The notes: generated from the sequence alone by a model not told the origin. 64,000 nt of DNA from Leptotrichia sp. HSP-342 (GCF_041199995.1 NZ_CP165646.1:186001-250000); one strand, 5' to 3'. Shown: positions 1 to 8,550, counted from the first letter of the stretch. Numbers and translations: made by a program.

Positions 1-2
1 CT

Positions 3-89
3 ATAAAATATTTTAATAAGTGGGGATGGTTTTTTGATAAGGAGAGAAAAGAGAAAAATAGAGAATGTATGAAAAAATATAAAAAATAA
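3..89 (+). CDS. C-terminal end of an upstream gene (partial)
   Basis: An open frame runs in from the window edge and stops at TAA 87-89, giving 28 codons ending in a lysine-rich tail (ECMKKYKK). A basic tail like this is common at the end of AT-rich genes, but the piece is too short to assign a family. It could also be chance coding in intergenic DNA. Confidence 0.35.
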   Translation: MKYFNKWGWFFDKERKEKNRECMKKYKK

Positions 90-243
90 ATTATTATAGA
101 AATTATTTTTGTATTTATATGAAATAAAATAGAATATATTTGGAAATAATCAAAATCAAATATTTTAAAGTTTATAAAATTGACCTAATTCGATAATACT
201 GTTTAAAGAATAATATTAGGGGATAATAATACTGGTAATAAAA

Positions 244-520
244 ATGATAAATAATATTAAAGAAATAAAAAAATATCAGAGAATTTTTGGTATTAAAAAA
301 TTCCTTTGATAAAATGATGGAACTTTTGAATAAAGCATACAGGGTTGAACATTTAAGATATGGATATCTGCAAAAGTTGCCTGTGTCTAACAGGCTTGTA
401 ATTATGATTTTGTATTATCGTGGCTATAGGATTATGAAAAATAAGAAGTTTCTCTGCTTCAAAAAGAGAACTTATAAAGAGTATCTTTATCGTGTCATTT
501 ATAAAAACGTGAAAACATAG
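244..520 (+). pseudogene. Unrecognised relic, two overlapping frames
   Basis: An ATG at 244 opens a 21-codon frame (MINNIKEIKKYQ...) that stops near 309, and a second frame with a TTG at 287 runs on to 520 (77 residues, rich in Tyr, Arg and Lys, with the segment NRLVIMILYYRGYR). Reading across the frame change gives one plausible basic polypeptide, so this may be a frameshifted gene fragment. I do not recognise the family. The rest of 90-1032 holds no gene I can support, only AT-rich DNA and one GC-richer patch with interleaved inverted repeats at about 570-615. Confidence 0.3.
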
Positions 521-1032
521 TTTTCAGTGAACCAAAATGTTTAGGAAAATCTCTACAGGGCGTACTACTGCAGGCAATCCGAAGGACAGCATTGGAAATA
601 TTTGCCTGGATGTCCTGTTTTAGTTTTAGGAAATGTATGTTTTTTATTCCATTAATTCTTTGAGATTTCATATTTTCTTTGCGTGCTTCTTCTATGCTTT
701 TTCTTTATATTGTAGTAGATATGACAGCAATGTTTCAACTGATTATGAGTATTTTATTTGACAATCATTAAAAATATTACTGATTTTAGAGTTTTAAGAC
801 ATGTTTTAGAAAAGATTTTTTTAGGAATTTTAGTATTTATTATCAGTTAATGTTTAGTCGAGGAGAGATATGTATAAAAAATAAGGTTATTTTAATGAAA
901 TTATCTATTTTTAAGAAAAGTTTTCTAATTGATTTTCCTTTTAAATTAGTATAAAATATTTAGGTATATAACTTTGCATAAGAATTATTTAATGGAAGAT
1001 TTGAGTATAATTTAAAAAGGAGAATATGACAT

Positions 1033-2061
1033 ATGAAAAAAATGTTTTTGGGAGCAATTCTGCTGATAATAATAGGAAATACTGTGTTTGCAGCAGGAGA
1101 AGAAAATATTGGAGTAAAAAATGAAGGTAGGATGGAAGTTAGAGAAAAGGAAATGCAAGATATTAGTAGAAAGACTGAAAACATCGAAATTGTAAAAGAG
1201 GAAGGAAGAAAGAAATCTAAAAAAAATAAAATAAATTCTTTTATTTCAAAAATTAAGGGTAAAGAATGGAAATTAGTGTGGTATGATGAATTTAACGGAA
1301 GTCAGTTAGATACAAAAAAATGGGATTATTGGGATTATGGAAACCCATGGAATCCCGGAAATTATCTAGATGAAAATGGAAACTTAGTTAATCAGTATGG
1401 GTTTGATGCAAAGCACTATTATCTTAAGGACAATGTAAAAATTGAAAATGGGAATATGGTTATTAAATTGAAAAAGGAGACTAATAAAAAGGTTAATGTA
1501 AATGGAACAGAGAGACGAATTCTTTACAGTTCAGGGGCAGTACATACGAGAAATACTTACAATATTCAATATGGAAAAATTGAAATGAGGGCGGCTATGC
1601 CAGAAGGTGTAGGAACTTGGCCTGCGTTTTGGATGTGGCCTGCGGGATATTCTCAAGCGTCAGGAGGACCAGCTATTGGGGAAATAGATATAGTGGAAAC
1701 GTATGGAAACGATATGAGACGTGCGACTGGAACGCTTCACGTACTGAAGAGCGATAACACATATGAAACGTTTGATGGAGATGATTATAAGCTAAGTAAA
1801 TGGCCTAGAGAAAAATTGACTAACTTTAATACTTATGCAGTAGAATGGGATGACAAAGAAATAAAATGGTTATTTAATAATAAAGTATATAAAAAATTCT
1901 CTTACAAGGAACTTGAAAGGAAAGGGCTACAGAATCCATTTAATCAGCCTTACTTTATAATAATAAATGTTGCGTTAAGTAAAATTACTGGTGAAGATGG
2001 GGATGTGGATTTTCCGACAGAAATGAAAGTTGATTATGTAAGGGTTTATCAGAAAAAATAA
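1033..2061 (+). CDS. Secreted glycoside hydrolase family 16 beta-glucanase
   Basis: The 342-residue product starts with a signal peptide (MKKMFLGAILLIIIGNTVFAAG, cleavage near residue 21), followed by a Lys/Glu-rich linker to about residue 75 and a GH16 jelly-roll domain. The GH16 catalytic signature EIDIVE lies at residues 217-222, with E217 as expected nucleophile and E222 as acid/base. The domain begins with KLVWYDEFNGSQLD and ends with VDYVRVYQKK, both typical of laminarinase/licheninase proteins. It should hydrolyse beta-1,3 or mixed-linkage glucans outside the cytoplasm; the exact substrate cannot be read from the sequence. An AAAAGGAG ribosome site precedes the ATG. The small lipoprotein gene follows 35 bases downstream. 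Confidence 0.9.
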   Translation: MKKMFLGAILLIIIGNTVFAAGEENIGVKNEGRMEVREKEMQDISRKTENIEIVKEEGRKKSKKNKINSFISKIKGKEWKLVWYDEFNGSQLDTKKWDYWDYGNPWNPGNYLDENGNLVNQYGFDAKHYYLKDNVKIENGNMVIKLKKETNKKVNVNGTERRILYSSGAVHTRNTYNIQYGKIEMRAAMPEGVGTWPAFWMWPAGYSQASGGPAIGEIDIVETYGNDMRRATGTLHVLKSDNTYETFDGDDYKLSKWPREKLTNFNTYAVEWDDKEIKWLFNNKVYKKFSYKELERKGLQNPFNQPYFIIINVALSKITGEDGDVDFPTEMKVDYVRVYQKK

Positions 2062-2096
2062 AAATCAATAAAAAATGTTGTAGGAGAGTGACTGAC

Positions 2097-2267
2097 ATGA
2101 AAAAATTAGTTAGGATTTTGGTAGTGGTTTTATTTGGATTAAGTGTTGTTGGGTGCAGTGCACGTGATATAGCACTTTGGAAAGAAGTTAAGGCGGAGAG
2201 AGCTAAATATTGTGATCCAACTCCTTGGGGATATAGTTGTATAAGAAAACAACGAGTGTATTATTAA
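2097..2267 (+). CDS. Small lipoprotein, CSARDIALWKE family
   Basis: A 56-residue protein with an N-terminal membrane segment and a lipobox ending VVGC (C20), so it should be cut by signal peptidase II and lipidated. The mature part starts CSARDIALWKE and holds two further cysteines before ending in RVYY. A clear paralogue sits on the opposite strand at 59678-59857 and shares CSARDIALWKE, the two later cysteines and the C-terminal RVY. A GGAGAG ribosome site lies 8 bases before the ATG. Function is unknown. It follows the GH16 gene closely and could be cotranscribed with it. Confidence 0.75.
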   Translation: MKKLVRILVVVLFGLSVVGCSARDIALWKEVKAERAKYCDPTPWGYSCIRKQRVYY

Positions 2268-2290
2268 GTAGAGTAAATAGAAGTGATTTA

Positions 2291-2332
2291 GGCAGGAAGG
2301 CTTTTGAAAAGAAGTTTTTTCTGTCTTTTTTG
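2291..2332 (+). terminator. Probable terminator after the small lipoprotein gene
   Basis: GGCAGGAA at 2291-2298 can pair with TTTTCTGTC near 2317-2326 with two G-U pairs and is followed by a T run. The stem is imperfect. Confidence 0.4.
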
Positions 2333-2364
2333 TAAAAAAAAAGCTATCTCAACAAGAAATAGCT
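2333..2364 (-). terminator. Rho-independent terminator of rfbBC
   Basis: Read on the minus strand, AGCTATTTC (2364-2356) pairs with GAGATAGCT (2350-2342) with one G-U pair across a 5-base loop and is followed by a run of at least eight T. It lies 20 bases after the rfbC stop codon. Confidence 0.8.
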
Positions 2365-2382
2365 AATTTTAGAGTGTTTTTT

Positions 2383-2958
2383 TTATTGTTCAAAATAATT
2401 TTTGTTTTCATCAAATTTCTGCTGAACTTTGTCTTTTTCAGAAATTGTTAGTTCATCGAGATTTATTCCAAATTCTTCAAATTTCCAGTCGATATTTAAA
2501 GTTTTGTCGCTCCATAAAAGTCCGCTGTCGTATTCTGGAGCATATAAATCTGTACATCTGTAAACAAATTCTGTTTCATCTTCAAGTGTTAGAAATCCAT
2601 GTGCAAAGCCTTCTGGAACGTAGAATATTAATTTGTTTTCAGCAGATAATTTTACTGCGTACCATTTTCCAAAAGTTTCGCTTCCTTTTCTTAAATCAAC
2701 TGCCACATCGTAGACACTTCCTTTTATTACTCGTACTAATTTTCCTTGAGTGTGTTTTGTCTGGAAGTGAAGTCCACGTAAAACCCCTTTTTTGGATTTT
2801 GAGTGATTGTCTTGGACGAAGTTCATGGTAAGTCCTAATTCCTCAAAGGATTTTTGGTTGTAAGTTTCCATAAAAAATCCTCTTTCATCTCCAAAAACTT
2901 TTGGCTCGATTATTACTAAATCTTTTATTGGGGTTTCTTTTATTGTAAAATTGTTCAT
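2383..2958 (-). CDS. rfbC: dTDP-4-dehydrorhamnose 3,5-epimerase
   Basis: The 191-residue protein matches RmlC/RfbC cupin epimerases in length and motifs: the N-terminal EPKVFGDERGFFMETY block, then KGVLRGLHFQ with the catalytic histidine at H64, and the GFAHGF region near residue 120. RfbC converts dTDP-4-keto-6-deoxyglucose to the L-lyxo isomer for dTDP-rhamnose synthesis in the cytoplasm. It is second in a two-gene minus-strand unit, 30 bases after rfbB, with an AAAGGAG ribosome site. rfbA and rfbD are not adjacent, so the rest of the pathway must be elsewhere. Confidence 0.95.
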   Translation of the reverse strand: MNNFTIKETPIKDLVIIEPKVFGDERGFFMETYNQKSFEELGLTMNFVQDNHSKSKKGVLRGLHFQTKHTQGKLVRVIKGSVYDVAVDLRKGSETFGKWYAVKLSAENKLIFYVPEGFAHGFLTLEDETEFVYRCTDLYAPEYDSGLLWSDKTLNIDWKFEEFGINLDELTISEKDKVQQKFDENKNYFEQ

Positions 2959-2988
2959 TAATTTGCTCCTTTTTTTATATAAATTTGA

Positions 2989-4194
2989 TTATTTATTTCC
3001 GTACATTTCTTCGTAATATTTTTGATAATCTCCTGAGACTACTTCGTTTACCCATTCCTGATGTTCCAAGTACCATTTTACAGTTTTTCTGATACCTGTT
3101 TCAAAATCTGTTTCTGGATACCATCCTAAATCCCTTGCAATTTTAGAAGGGTCAATAGCATATCTCATATCGTGTCCAAGTCTATCTTGAACATAAGTAA
3201 TCAAATCATAATTTATATTTTGCAAGTCAGTTTTTAGAACTTTTTTATATTCGTCATTATTTTCAATTTCTTCTTTTAAAATGTCGATAACCAGTTTTAC
3301 AATATTAATATTTTGTTCTTCGTTAAAACCACCAATATTGTAAATTTCGTAAATATTGGCATTTCTTAAAACTAAGTCGATTCCTTTACAGTGATCTTCT
3401 ACGTAAAGCCAATCCCTTACATTGTCCCCTTTTCCGTAAACTGGCAACTTTTTACCTTCCAGTACGTTTTTAATCATAAGTGGGATTAATTTTTCTGGGA
3501 AATGGTAAGGTCCGTAGTTGTTTGAACATCTTGTAATATTTATTGGCATTTTGTAAGTTTCACCGTAGGCAATTACGATGTGGTCGGCACTCGCTTTGGA
3601 AGCTGAATATGGGCTTCTTGGGTCAAGTGAAGTTTTTTCTGTGAAGAAATTTTTTCCGTAAGTTTTTAAATTCGTTCTATTTTTTACAACTTTTTTCACT
3701 TCTTCATCATCAATTACCAAGTCAATCGCTGTGTCATAATCTTTTGAAAGACTTCCGTAAACTTCGTCTGTGGAAACTTGTAAATATTTTACACCTTCTC
3801 TGTAAACTGGATATCCATTTTCATCTTTTGAAACAGTCCATGCTTTTTTAGCATTTTCCAAAAGATTTTGCGTACCAAGAATGTTTGTTTCTAAAAATAT
3901 CTGCGGATTTTCAATAGAACGATCAACGTGTGATTCAGCTGCAAAGTTTACAACAAAGTCAATTTCATTTTCAGAAAAAATTCTCGCAATTTCCTTTTGG
4001 TCACGAATATCAACTTTTTCAAATTTTACTCTTTTATCTTTAATTTCTTCAGCAATTGTACCTAAATTTCCAGCATAAGTTAGCACGTCTACGACAATTA
4101 CCTTAATTTCATCATTTTTATATTTATTTAAAATATATTTTAAATAATTGGCACCGATAAAGCCTGCGGCACCTGTCACTAAATATGTTTTCAT
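2989..4194 (-). CDS. rfbB: dTDP-glucose 4,6-dehydratase
   Basis: A short-chain dehydrogenase/reductase with the NAD-binding motif TGAAGFIG at residues 7-14, the STDEVYG block at 141-147 containing the catalytic acid pair, and the YSASK catalytic Tyr/Lys at 196-200. It removes water from dTDP-glucose to give dTDP-4-keto-6-deoxyglucose, the substrate for RfbC encoded next to it. At 401 residues it is longer than the usual 330-360; most of the excess is an Asp/Lys-rich insertion at about residues 149-188, between the active-site acid motif and YxxxK, plus extra residues near 305-330. An AGGAGG ribosome site precedes the ATG. Confidence 0.95.
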   Translation of the reverse strand: MKTYLVTGAAGFIGANYLKYILNKYKNDEIKVIVVDVLTYAGNLGTIAEEIKDKRVKFEKVDIRDQKEIARIFSENEIDFVVNFAAESHVDRSIENPQIFLETNILGTQNLLENAKKAWTVSKDENGYPVYREGVKYLQVSTDEVYGSLSKDYDTAIDLVIDDEEVKKVVKNRTNLKTYGKNFFTEKTSLDPRSPYSASKASADHIVIAYGETYKMPINITRCSNNYGPYHFPEKLIPLMIKNVLEGKKLPVYGKGDNVRDWLYVEDHCKGIDLVLRNANIYEIYNIGGFNEEQNINIVKLVIDILKEEIENNDEYKKVLKTDLQNINYDLITYVQDRLGHDMRYAIDPSKIARDLGWYPETDFETGIRKTVKWYLEHQEWVNEVVSGDYQKYYEEMYGNK

Positions 4195-4255
4195 ATTTCC
4201 TCCTAATTAATTTATTTATTTACATATAGTTTTCTATATTAATAACATCAGTTAA

Positions 4256-4261
4256 ATTATA
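4256..4261 (-). promoter_or_regulatory. Likely -10 box for rfbBC
   Basis: On the minus strand TATAAT reads from 4261 to 4256, about 60 bases before the rfbB start. No strong -35 hexamer is seen 16-18 bases upstream. Confidence 0.45.
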
Positions 4262-4311
4262 CAATTTTTTTTAGTTTTTTCCAAACAAAATTATTAAGTT
4301 TGAAAATATGC

Positions 4312-4339
4312 TTGACATAATTGAAAAAGGTTATATAAT
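4312..4339 (+). promoter_or_regulatory. Sigma-70-type promoter of nagBA
   Basis: A consensus TTGACA at 4312-4317 and a consensus TATAAT at 4334-4339 are separated by 16 bases. They lie about 60 bases before nagB and face the right way. Confidence 0.8.
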
Positions 4340-4400
4340 AGTAATAGATTTGTTTTAATAGAAATTTAAATTTTTAAAATTATTAAGGGAAGTGAATTGA

Positions 4401-5234
4401 ATGCGTGTAATTATTTTGAAAAATGCTGATGAAGTTGCAAAATGGAGTGCATATCAGATAGCTAAGAAAATATTAAAATTTAATCCTACAAAAGAAAAGC
4501 CTTTTGTATTAGGACTTCCTACGGGTTCTACACCGCTTGCAACTTATAAGGAATTGATAAATTTATACAATGAAAAAATATTATCATTTGAAAATATTGT
4601 AACTTTTAATATGGATGAATATGTGGGATTGAAACCAGAAGATCCACAAAGTTATCATTATTTTATGAACGAAAACTTTTTTAAATATATTGATATAAAA
4701 AAAGAAAATATAAATATTCTGAATGGATGTGCCGAGGATTTGGAAAAAGAATGTGAAGATTATGAGAACAAAATAAAGGCAGCAGGTGGAATACAGTTAT
4801 TTCTAGGTGGAGTTGGAGAAGACGGACATATTGCATTTAATGAGCCAGGTTCATCGCTTTCATCACACACACGTGACAAGGATCTGACTTATGATACAAT
4901 CTTGGCAAATTCTAGATTTTTTGACAATGATATTGAAAAAGTACCAAAATGGGCATTAACAATAGGTGTAGGAACACTTATGGATTCAAAGGAAGTTATG
5001 ATTCTTGCAAATGGTTACAAAAAGGCTCGTGCAGTTTATCATGGCGTAGAAGGCGGAGTAAATCATCTTTGGACAATTTCTGCTTTGCAGCTGCATAGAA
5101 GGGCTGTATTAGTAATTGATGAAATGGCAGCTTCGGATATAAAAGTTAAAACGTACAGATATTTTAAGGAAATTGAGGCAAAAAATTTGAATTTGGAAGA
5201 ATATAAAAAATATTTAATAGAATTAGCAAAATAG
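4401..5234 (+). CDS. nagB: Glucosamine-6-phosphate deaminase
   Basis: A 277-residue NagB with the sugar-phosphate motif [12 protein letters not shown] (38-49), catalytic D72 in FNMDEYVGL, and the [14 protein letters not shown] block carrying D141, H143 and E148, which match the numbering of the E. coli enzyme. It converts glucosamine-6-phosphate to fructose-6-phosphate and ammonia, feeding amino sugars into glycolysis. A GGGAAGTG ribosome site lies before the ATG. nagA starts 16 bases after the stop, so the two form an operon for N-acetylglucosamine use. Length is normal for the family and no key residue is missing. Confidence 0.97.
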   Translation: MRVIILKNADEVAKWSAYQIAKKILKFNPTKEKPFVLGLPTGSTPLATYKELINLYNEKILSFENIVTFNMDEYVGLKPEDPQSYHYFMNENFFKYIDIKKENINILNGCAEDLEKECEDYENKIKAAGGIQLFLGGVGEDGHIAFNEPGSSLSSHTRDKDLTYDTILANSRFFDNDIEKVPKWALTIGVGTLMDSKEVMILANGYKKARAVYHGVEGGVNHLWTISALQLHRRAVLVIDEMAASDIKVKTYRYFKEIEAKNLNLEEYKKYLIELAK

Positions 5235-5249
5235 AGAGGAATTATTGAA

Positions 5250-6398
5250 ATGATTATAAAGAATGCAAAGATATTTGATGGAGAAAAGTTTATTGAGGAA
5301 GACACCGTTGTTTTGGAAGGAAAATTTATAAAGAAAGTAACAAATTTTTCATTGATTGATGAAAAAGAATTAGAAAATCAGGAATTGGTCGATGCCAAAG
5401 GGATGGTTTTGTCGCCAGGATTTATTGACTTGCAGATTAATGGATGTGGAGGAGTGCTGTTTAATGATGATATTTCACGAAAGACACTTGAGATAATGAA
5501 TGAAACTAATAAGAGATACGGATGTACTTCGTTTTTGCCAACACTTATAACTTCTCCAGATGAGAAAATAGAAAAAGCTCTAAATCTTATGAATGAAATA
5601 AAAGATAAGGAAGAAATTGGAGTTTTGGGGCTTCACATAGAAGGACCTTATATAAGTGTTGAGAAAAAAGGAATTCATCGTCCTGAATATATAAGGGTTT
5701 TATCTGATGAAATGGTAGAAAAAATAGCGAATGCAGGATCTGAAGCTACAAAAATAATAACAATTGCACCTGAAAAGGCTAAAGTCGAACATCTTGAAAT
5801 ATTAAAAAAAGCAGGGATTAATATCGCTGTGGGGCATACGAATGCAACGTATAAAGAATGTATGGAAAAGAAAGACTATTTTAATTGTGCTACGCATTTG
5901 TATAATGCCATGAGAGCATTGGATTCAAGAGAGCCAGGAGTTGTAGGATTTTTATTCAATAATGACACTACAAACTGTGGGATAATAGTTGATGGGCTTC
6001 ACATGGATTTTGCTTCTGTGGAAATTGCTAAGAAAATATTGAAAGATCGGCTTTATCTTGTGACAGATGCTGTTAGTCCTGCTGGAACTGATAATATGAC
6101 AGAATTTATGTTTGAAGGAAATAGAGTTTTGTATAAGGATGGTAAATGTGTTTCGCCAGAAGGGACGCTAGGTGGATCGGCTTTAGTTATGATTGATGGA
6201 GTAAAAAATCTTGTAGAGAAAGTTCATGTTTCTCTAGAAGAAGCACTTAGAATGGCTACTTCTTATCCAGCAGAGGCTGTAGCTGTGGATGAAAAATATG
6301 GATTTATAAAGGAAGGGTATGTTGCAGATTTGACATATTTTGATGACAAGTTTAATATAAAGGGAACAATTAGTAAAGGAAAATTGACAAATTATTAA
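5250..6398 (+). CDS. nagA: N-acetylglucosamine-6-phosphate deacetylase
   Basis: A 382-residue amidohydrolase. Metal ligands and catalytic residues are visible: E131 in LHIEGPY, H196 in VGHTNAT, H216 in ATHLYNAM and D273 in VTDAVSPAG. It removes acetate from N-acetylglucosamine-6-phosphate, producing the NagB substrate. An AGAGAGG ribosome site precedes the ATG. It is the second gene of the nagBA operon; no nagE or nagC homologue lies in the window. Confidence 0.97.
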   Translation: MIIKNAKIFDGEKFIEEDTVVLEGKFIKKVTNFSLIDEKELENQELVDAKGMVLSPGFIDLQINGCGGVLFNDDISRKTLEIMNETNKRYGCTSFLPTLITSPDEKIEKALNLMNEIKDKEEIGVLGLHIEGPYISVEKKGIHRPEYIRVLSDEMVEKIANAGSEATKIITIAPEKAKVEHLEILKKAGINIAVGHTNATYKECMEKKDYFNCATHLYNAMRALDSREPGVVGFLFNNDTTNCGIIVDGLHMDFASVEIAKKILKDRLYLVTDAVSPAGTDNMTEFMFEGNRVLYKDGKCVSPEGTLGGSALVMIDGVKNLVEKVHVSLEEALRMATSYPAEAVAVDEKYGFIKEGYVADLTYFDDKFNIKGTISKGKLTNY

Positions 6399-6509
6399 TT
6401 GAAATTTTTAATGATTCAATATTGAAATGAATTTTGGAGATGTTGTTATTTTTTTCGTTTTATGATAAACTGTTTGTATAAAGTTTGATATGCATTTTTT
6501 GGGGGGAAA

Positions 6510-7229
6510 ATGATAGAGGATAATAGAGAGATGATATTTGGAAATAAATTGACTGAAGAGCAGGAAAAAGGGCATAGAGAACGGCTTAGGAAGAGATTCC
6601 TTTCAACAGGAGTGAAGGGATTTCTGGATTATGAACTTCTGGAGCTGCTGCTCACGTATACTGTTATTAGAAAGAATTGTAGGGGAATTGCTAAGAATTT
6701 GCTAAAAAAATATGGAGATTTGTATACGCTTCTGAAACAGTCTGAGGAGGAACTAAGAAAAAATAAGTATGTGACTGAAAGAATGATAGTGTTTCTGAAA
6801 CTTCTGTTTGAGATAATCGAAAATGGACTTTACAAAAAAGTACATAATAAAAAAATTACCTTATCCAGTAATGTAAAACTTATGAATTATTTAGAATATT
6901 CGTTACTGAAAAGAGATGTTGAGGTGTTTAAAGTACTCTTTTTAAATACTCAGAATGAACTTCTGAAGGAAGAGGAGCTGTTTCGTGGAACAATTGACAG
7001 AAGTACAGTCTACATACGTGAACTGATAAAAAAAATTTTTGAATACAATGCGAAATCAGTAATTCTAGTGCATAATCATCCAGCAGGTTCACTAAGACCA
7101 TCAGATTCCGATATCAGATTGACAAAAAAAATAAAAGAGGTTTTTGAAAGTCTTGAAATAAGGCTTCTGGATCATCTTATAATAAGTGAGAAGGGATATT
7201 TTAGTTTTTTAGAAGGTGGAATATTGTGA
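6510..7229 (+). CDS. radC: RadC family protein (JAB/MPN domain)
   Basis: The 239-residue product has the N-terminal helix-hairpin-helix-like region (GFLDYELLELLLTY) and a C-terminal JAB1/MPN domain with the zinc motif HNHPAGSLRPSDSD at residues 188-201. RadC was named as a DNA repair gene, but its biochemical role is unsettled; treat it as a conserved JAB-domain protein. An A/G-rich GGGGGG stretch at 6500 acts as ribosome site. The stop overlaps the GTG start of the next gene by four bases, which suggests translational coupling. Confidence 0.9.
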   Translation: MIEDNREMIFGNKLTEEQEKGHRERLRKRFLSTGVKGFLDYELLELLLTYTVIRKNCRGIAKNLLKKYGDLYTLLKQSEEELRKNKYVTERMIVFLKLLFEIIENGLYKKVHNKKITLSSNVKLMNYLEYSLLKRDVEVFKVLFLNTQNELLKEEELFRGTIDRSTVYIRELIKKIFEYNAKSVILVHNHPAGSLRPSDSDIRLTKKIKEVFESLEIRLLDHLIISEKGYFSFLEGGIL

Positions 7230-7732
7230 AGATAATAAATATTAAGTTCAGAAAGACAAAAAAAGTTTATCCGTTTATGATAAACGATACTGAAAATTAT
7301 AAAAAAGGGGATTATGTGCTTGTTGACACTATCCGTGGAGAGCAGATTGGAATAGTTTTAGGAATTGCTTTGAATAAGGAAAATAGCGAACAAGATGACT
7401 TAAAAATTAGGGAAGTTAAAAGAAAGCTTTCAAGCAGAGAGGTTCAAAAATTGATGGAACTGGATAAAAAAGCGGATGATGCTTATTTTAAGTGTAAAAA
7501 AATAGTAAAGGAACTGCTTCCTGAAATGAATCTTGTTATCGGGGAATATACGTTTGATGAAAGCAAGCTTATATTTTATTTTACGGCTAACAACAGACTC
7601 GATTTTAGAGAACTCGTAAAGGAAGTAAACAGAACTTTTAAAAAAAGGGTAGAATTTTATCAGATTAAGACAAATGATGAGGGAAGAATACTTTCTGCCT
7701 TTGGAAAATATGGAAGAGAAATTTACTGGTAG
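7226..7732 (+). CDS. Short PSP1-domain protein (RicT/YaaT-like)
   Basis: A 168-residue protein starting at GTG inside the radC stop. The body follows the PSP1 domain order of RicT/YaaT: GDYVLVDTIRGEQIGIVLG, then KKADDAYFKCKKIVKE, then KLIFYFTANNRLDFRELVKE, and finally GRILSAFGKYGREIYW. In B. subtilis-type RicT this last motif reads GKCGRELCC and continues into a roughly 100-residue cysteine-rich tail that contributes to Fe-S binding. Here the cysteines are replaced and the protein stops at that point, so it is a minimal PSP1 protein. Any role in RNA processing or DNA replication control, as in RicT, is inference. Confidence 0.75.
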   Translation: MKIINIKFRKTKKVYPFMINDTENYKKGDYVLVDTIRGEQIGIVLGIALNKENSEQDDLKIREVKRKLSSREVQKLMELDKKADDAYFKCKKIVKELLPEMNLVIGEYTFDESKLIFYFTANNRLDFRELVKEVNRTFKKRVEFYQIKTNDEGRILSAFGKYGREIYW

Positions 7733-7775
7733 AATATATTGTTATGAAAAAAATTTTTTTTGGGAAAAAAAGTAG

Positions 7776-7804
7776 TTGAAAAATAGAAAAAGATATGCTA
7801 TACT
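7776..7804 (+). promoter_or_regulatory. Promoter of the tRNA array
   Basis: TTGAAA at 7776-7781 and TATACT at 7799-7804 are separated by 17 bases, 20 bases before the first tRNA. Confidence 0.75.
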
Positions 7805-7823
7805 TATTAAGTAATATAAGTGT

Positions 7824-7899
7824 GGTCGCATAGCTCAGTTGGGAGAGCACCTGCCTTACAAGCAGGGGGTCACTGGTTCGAGCCCAGTTGTGACCACCA
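7824..7899 (+). tRNA. tRNA-Val (anticodon TAC)
   Basis: A full cloverleaf: acceptor GGTCGCA pairs with TGTGACC (one G-U), D-arm GCTC/GAGC, anticodon stem CTGC/GCAG with loop holding TAC, T-arm ACTGG/CCAGT, discriminator A and an encoded CCA. First of three tandem tRNA genes. Confidence 0.97.
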
Positions 7900-7906
7900 T
7901 TTATTT

Positions 7907-7983
7907 GGAGGTGTAGCTCAGTTGGTTAGAGTGCTTGCCTGTCACGCAAGATGTCGCGAGTTCGAGTCTCGTCACTTCCGCCA
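7907..7983 (+). tRNA. tRNA-Asp (anticodon GTC)
   Basis: Acceptor GGAGGTG pairs with CACTTCC (one G-U), anticodon GTC sits in CTGTCAC, the T-loop is TTCGAGT, and a discriminator G is followed by encoded CCA. It lies 7 bases after tRNA-Val. Confidence 0.97.
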
Positions 7984-7986
7984 TTT

Positions 7987-8062
7987 GCCCAGATAGCTCA
8001 GTCGGTAGAGCAAGGGACTGAAAATCCCTGTGTCCGTGGTTCGATTCCGCGTCTGGGCACCA
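7987..8062 (+). tRNA. tRNA-Phe (anticodon GAA)
   Basis: Acceptor GCCCAGA pairs with TCTGGGC, anticodon GAA is in ACTGAAAAT, T-loop TTCGATT, and an encoded CCA ends the gene. Its last 14 bases and the following terminator recur in degenerate form at 15404-15488, which suggests an attachment site or a lost duplicate tRNA gene. Confidence 0.97.
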
Positions 8063-8088
8063 TTAGAATAGCTAAAAATGTGATATAT

Positions 8089-8130
8089 AGTGCAAGTCAG
8101 TGTTTATGCTGAAATGCACTTTTTTCTTTT
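8089..8130 (+). terminator. Terminator of the tRNA array
   Basis: AGTGCA (8089-8094) pairs with TGCACT (8115-8120), with an inner stem around CAGT/GCTG, and a T-rich run follows. A related hairpin stands at 15442-15488. Confidence 0.75.
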
Positions 8131-8233
8131 ATTTATGGTACTTTGCAGTTGGAGTGTACCCAAAATCTTGGACAAATAATTTGAAAACTAGTTTCCTATT
8201 TGTTAAAATATAGTTAAGGAGAGGAATTTGATT

Positions 8234-8550
8234 ATGAACAAGAGAAGTAAAAGGTATACAAAGGAATTTAAAATGTTAATTTTAGAATTGCTGGAAGATG
8301 GAAGAACAAAAAAATCATTAGAAAATGAATATGGGGTAGCAACGGCAACAATCAGAAAATGGGAAAAAGAATTTAAAGGAATCATAGATAAAAAATACAA
8401 TGCTAACGAAGCTTTAAATGAAATCATGGACTTAAAAAGGAAACTGCAACAAGAAATGGAAAAAATAAAAAATTAGAAAAAGATCTGGAACAAAAGGAAT
8501 TAGATATTGACATATTAAAAAAGGCATCAGCCATATTGATGAAAAAATAA
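8234..8550 (+). pseudogene. IS3-family OrfA (HTH protein), frameshifted
   Basis: The ATG at 8234 follows an AAGGAGAGG ribosome site. The first 80 residues form the IS3 OrfA helix-turn-helix (TKEFKMLILELLEDGRTKKS, then GVATATIRKWEKEFKG) and stop at TAG 8474-8476. The typical OrfA ending (LEKDLEQKELDIDILKKASA) continues in another frame to TAA 8548-8550. One extra A in the A6 run at 8467-8472 would restore the frame. The AAAAAA at 8542-8547 just before the stop is a suitable -1 slippage site into orfB. Confidence 0.8.

Noticed and set aside
2445..2831. 128-residue plus-strand frame across rfbC
   Set aside because: It is antisense to a well-supported gene and has no domain or ribosome site.
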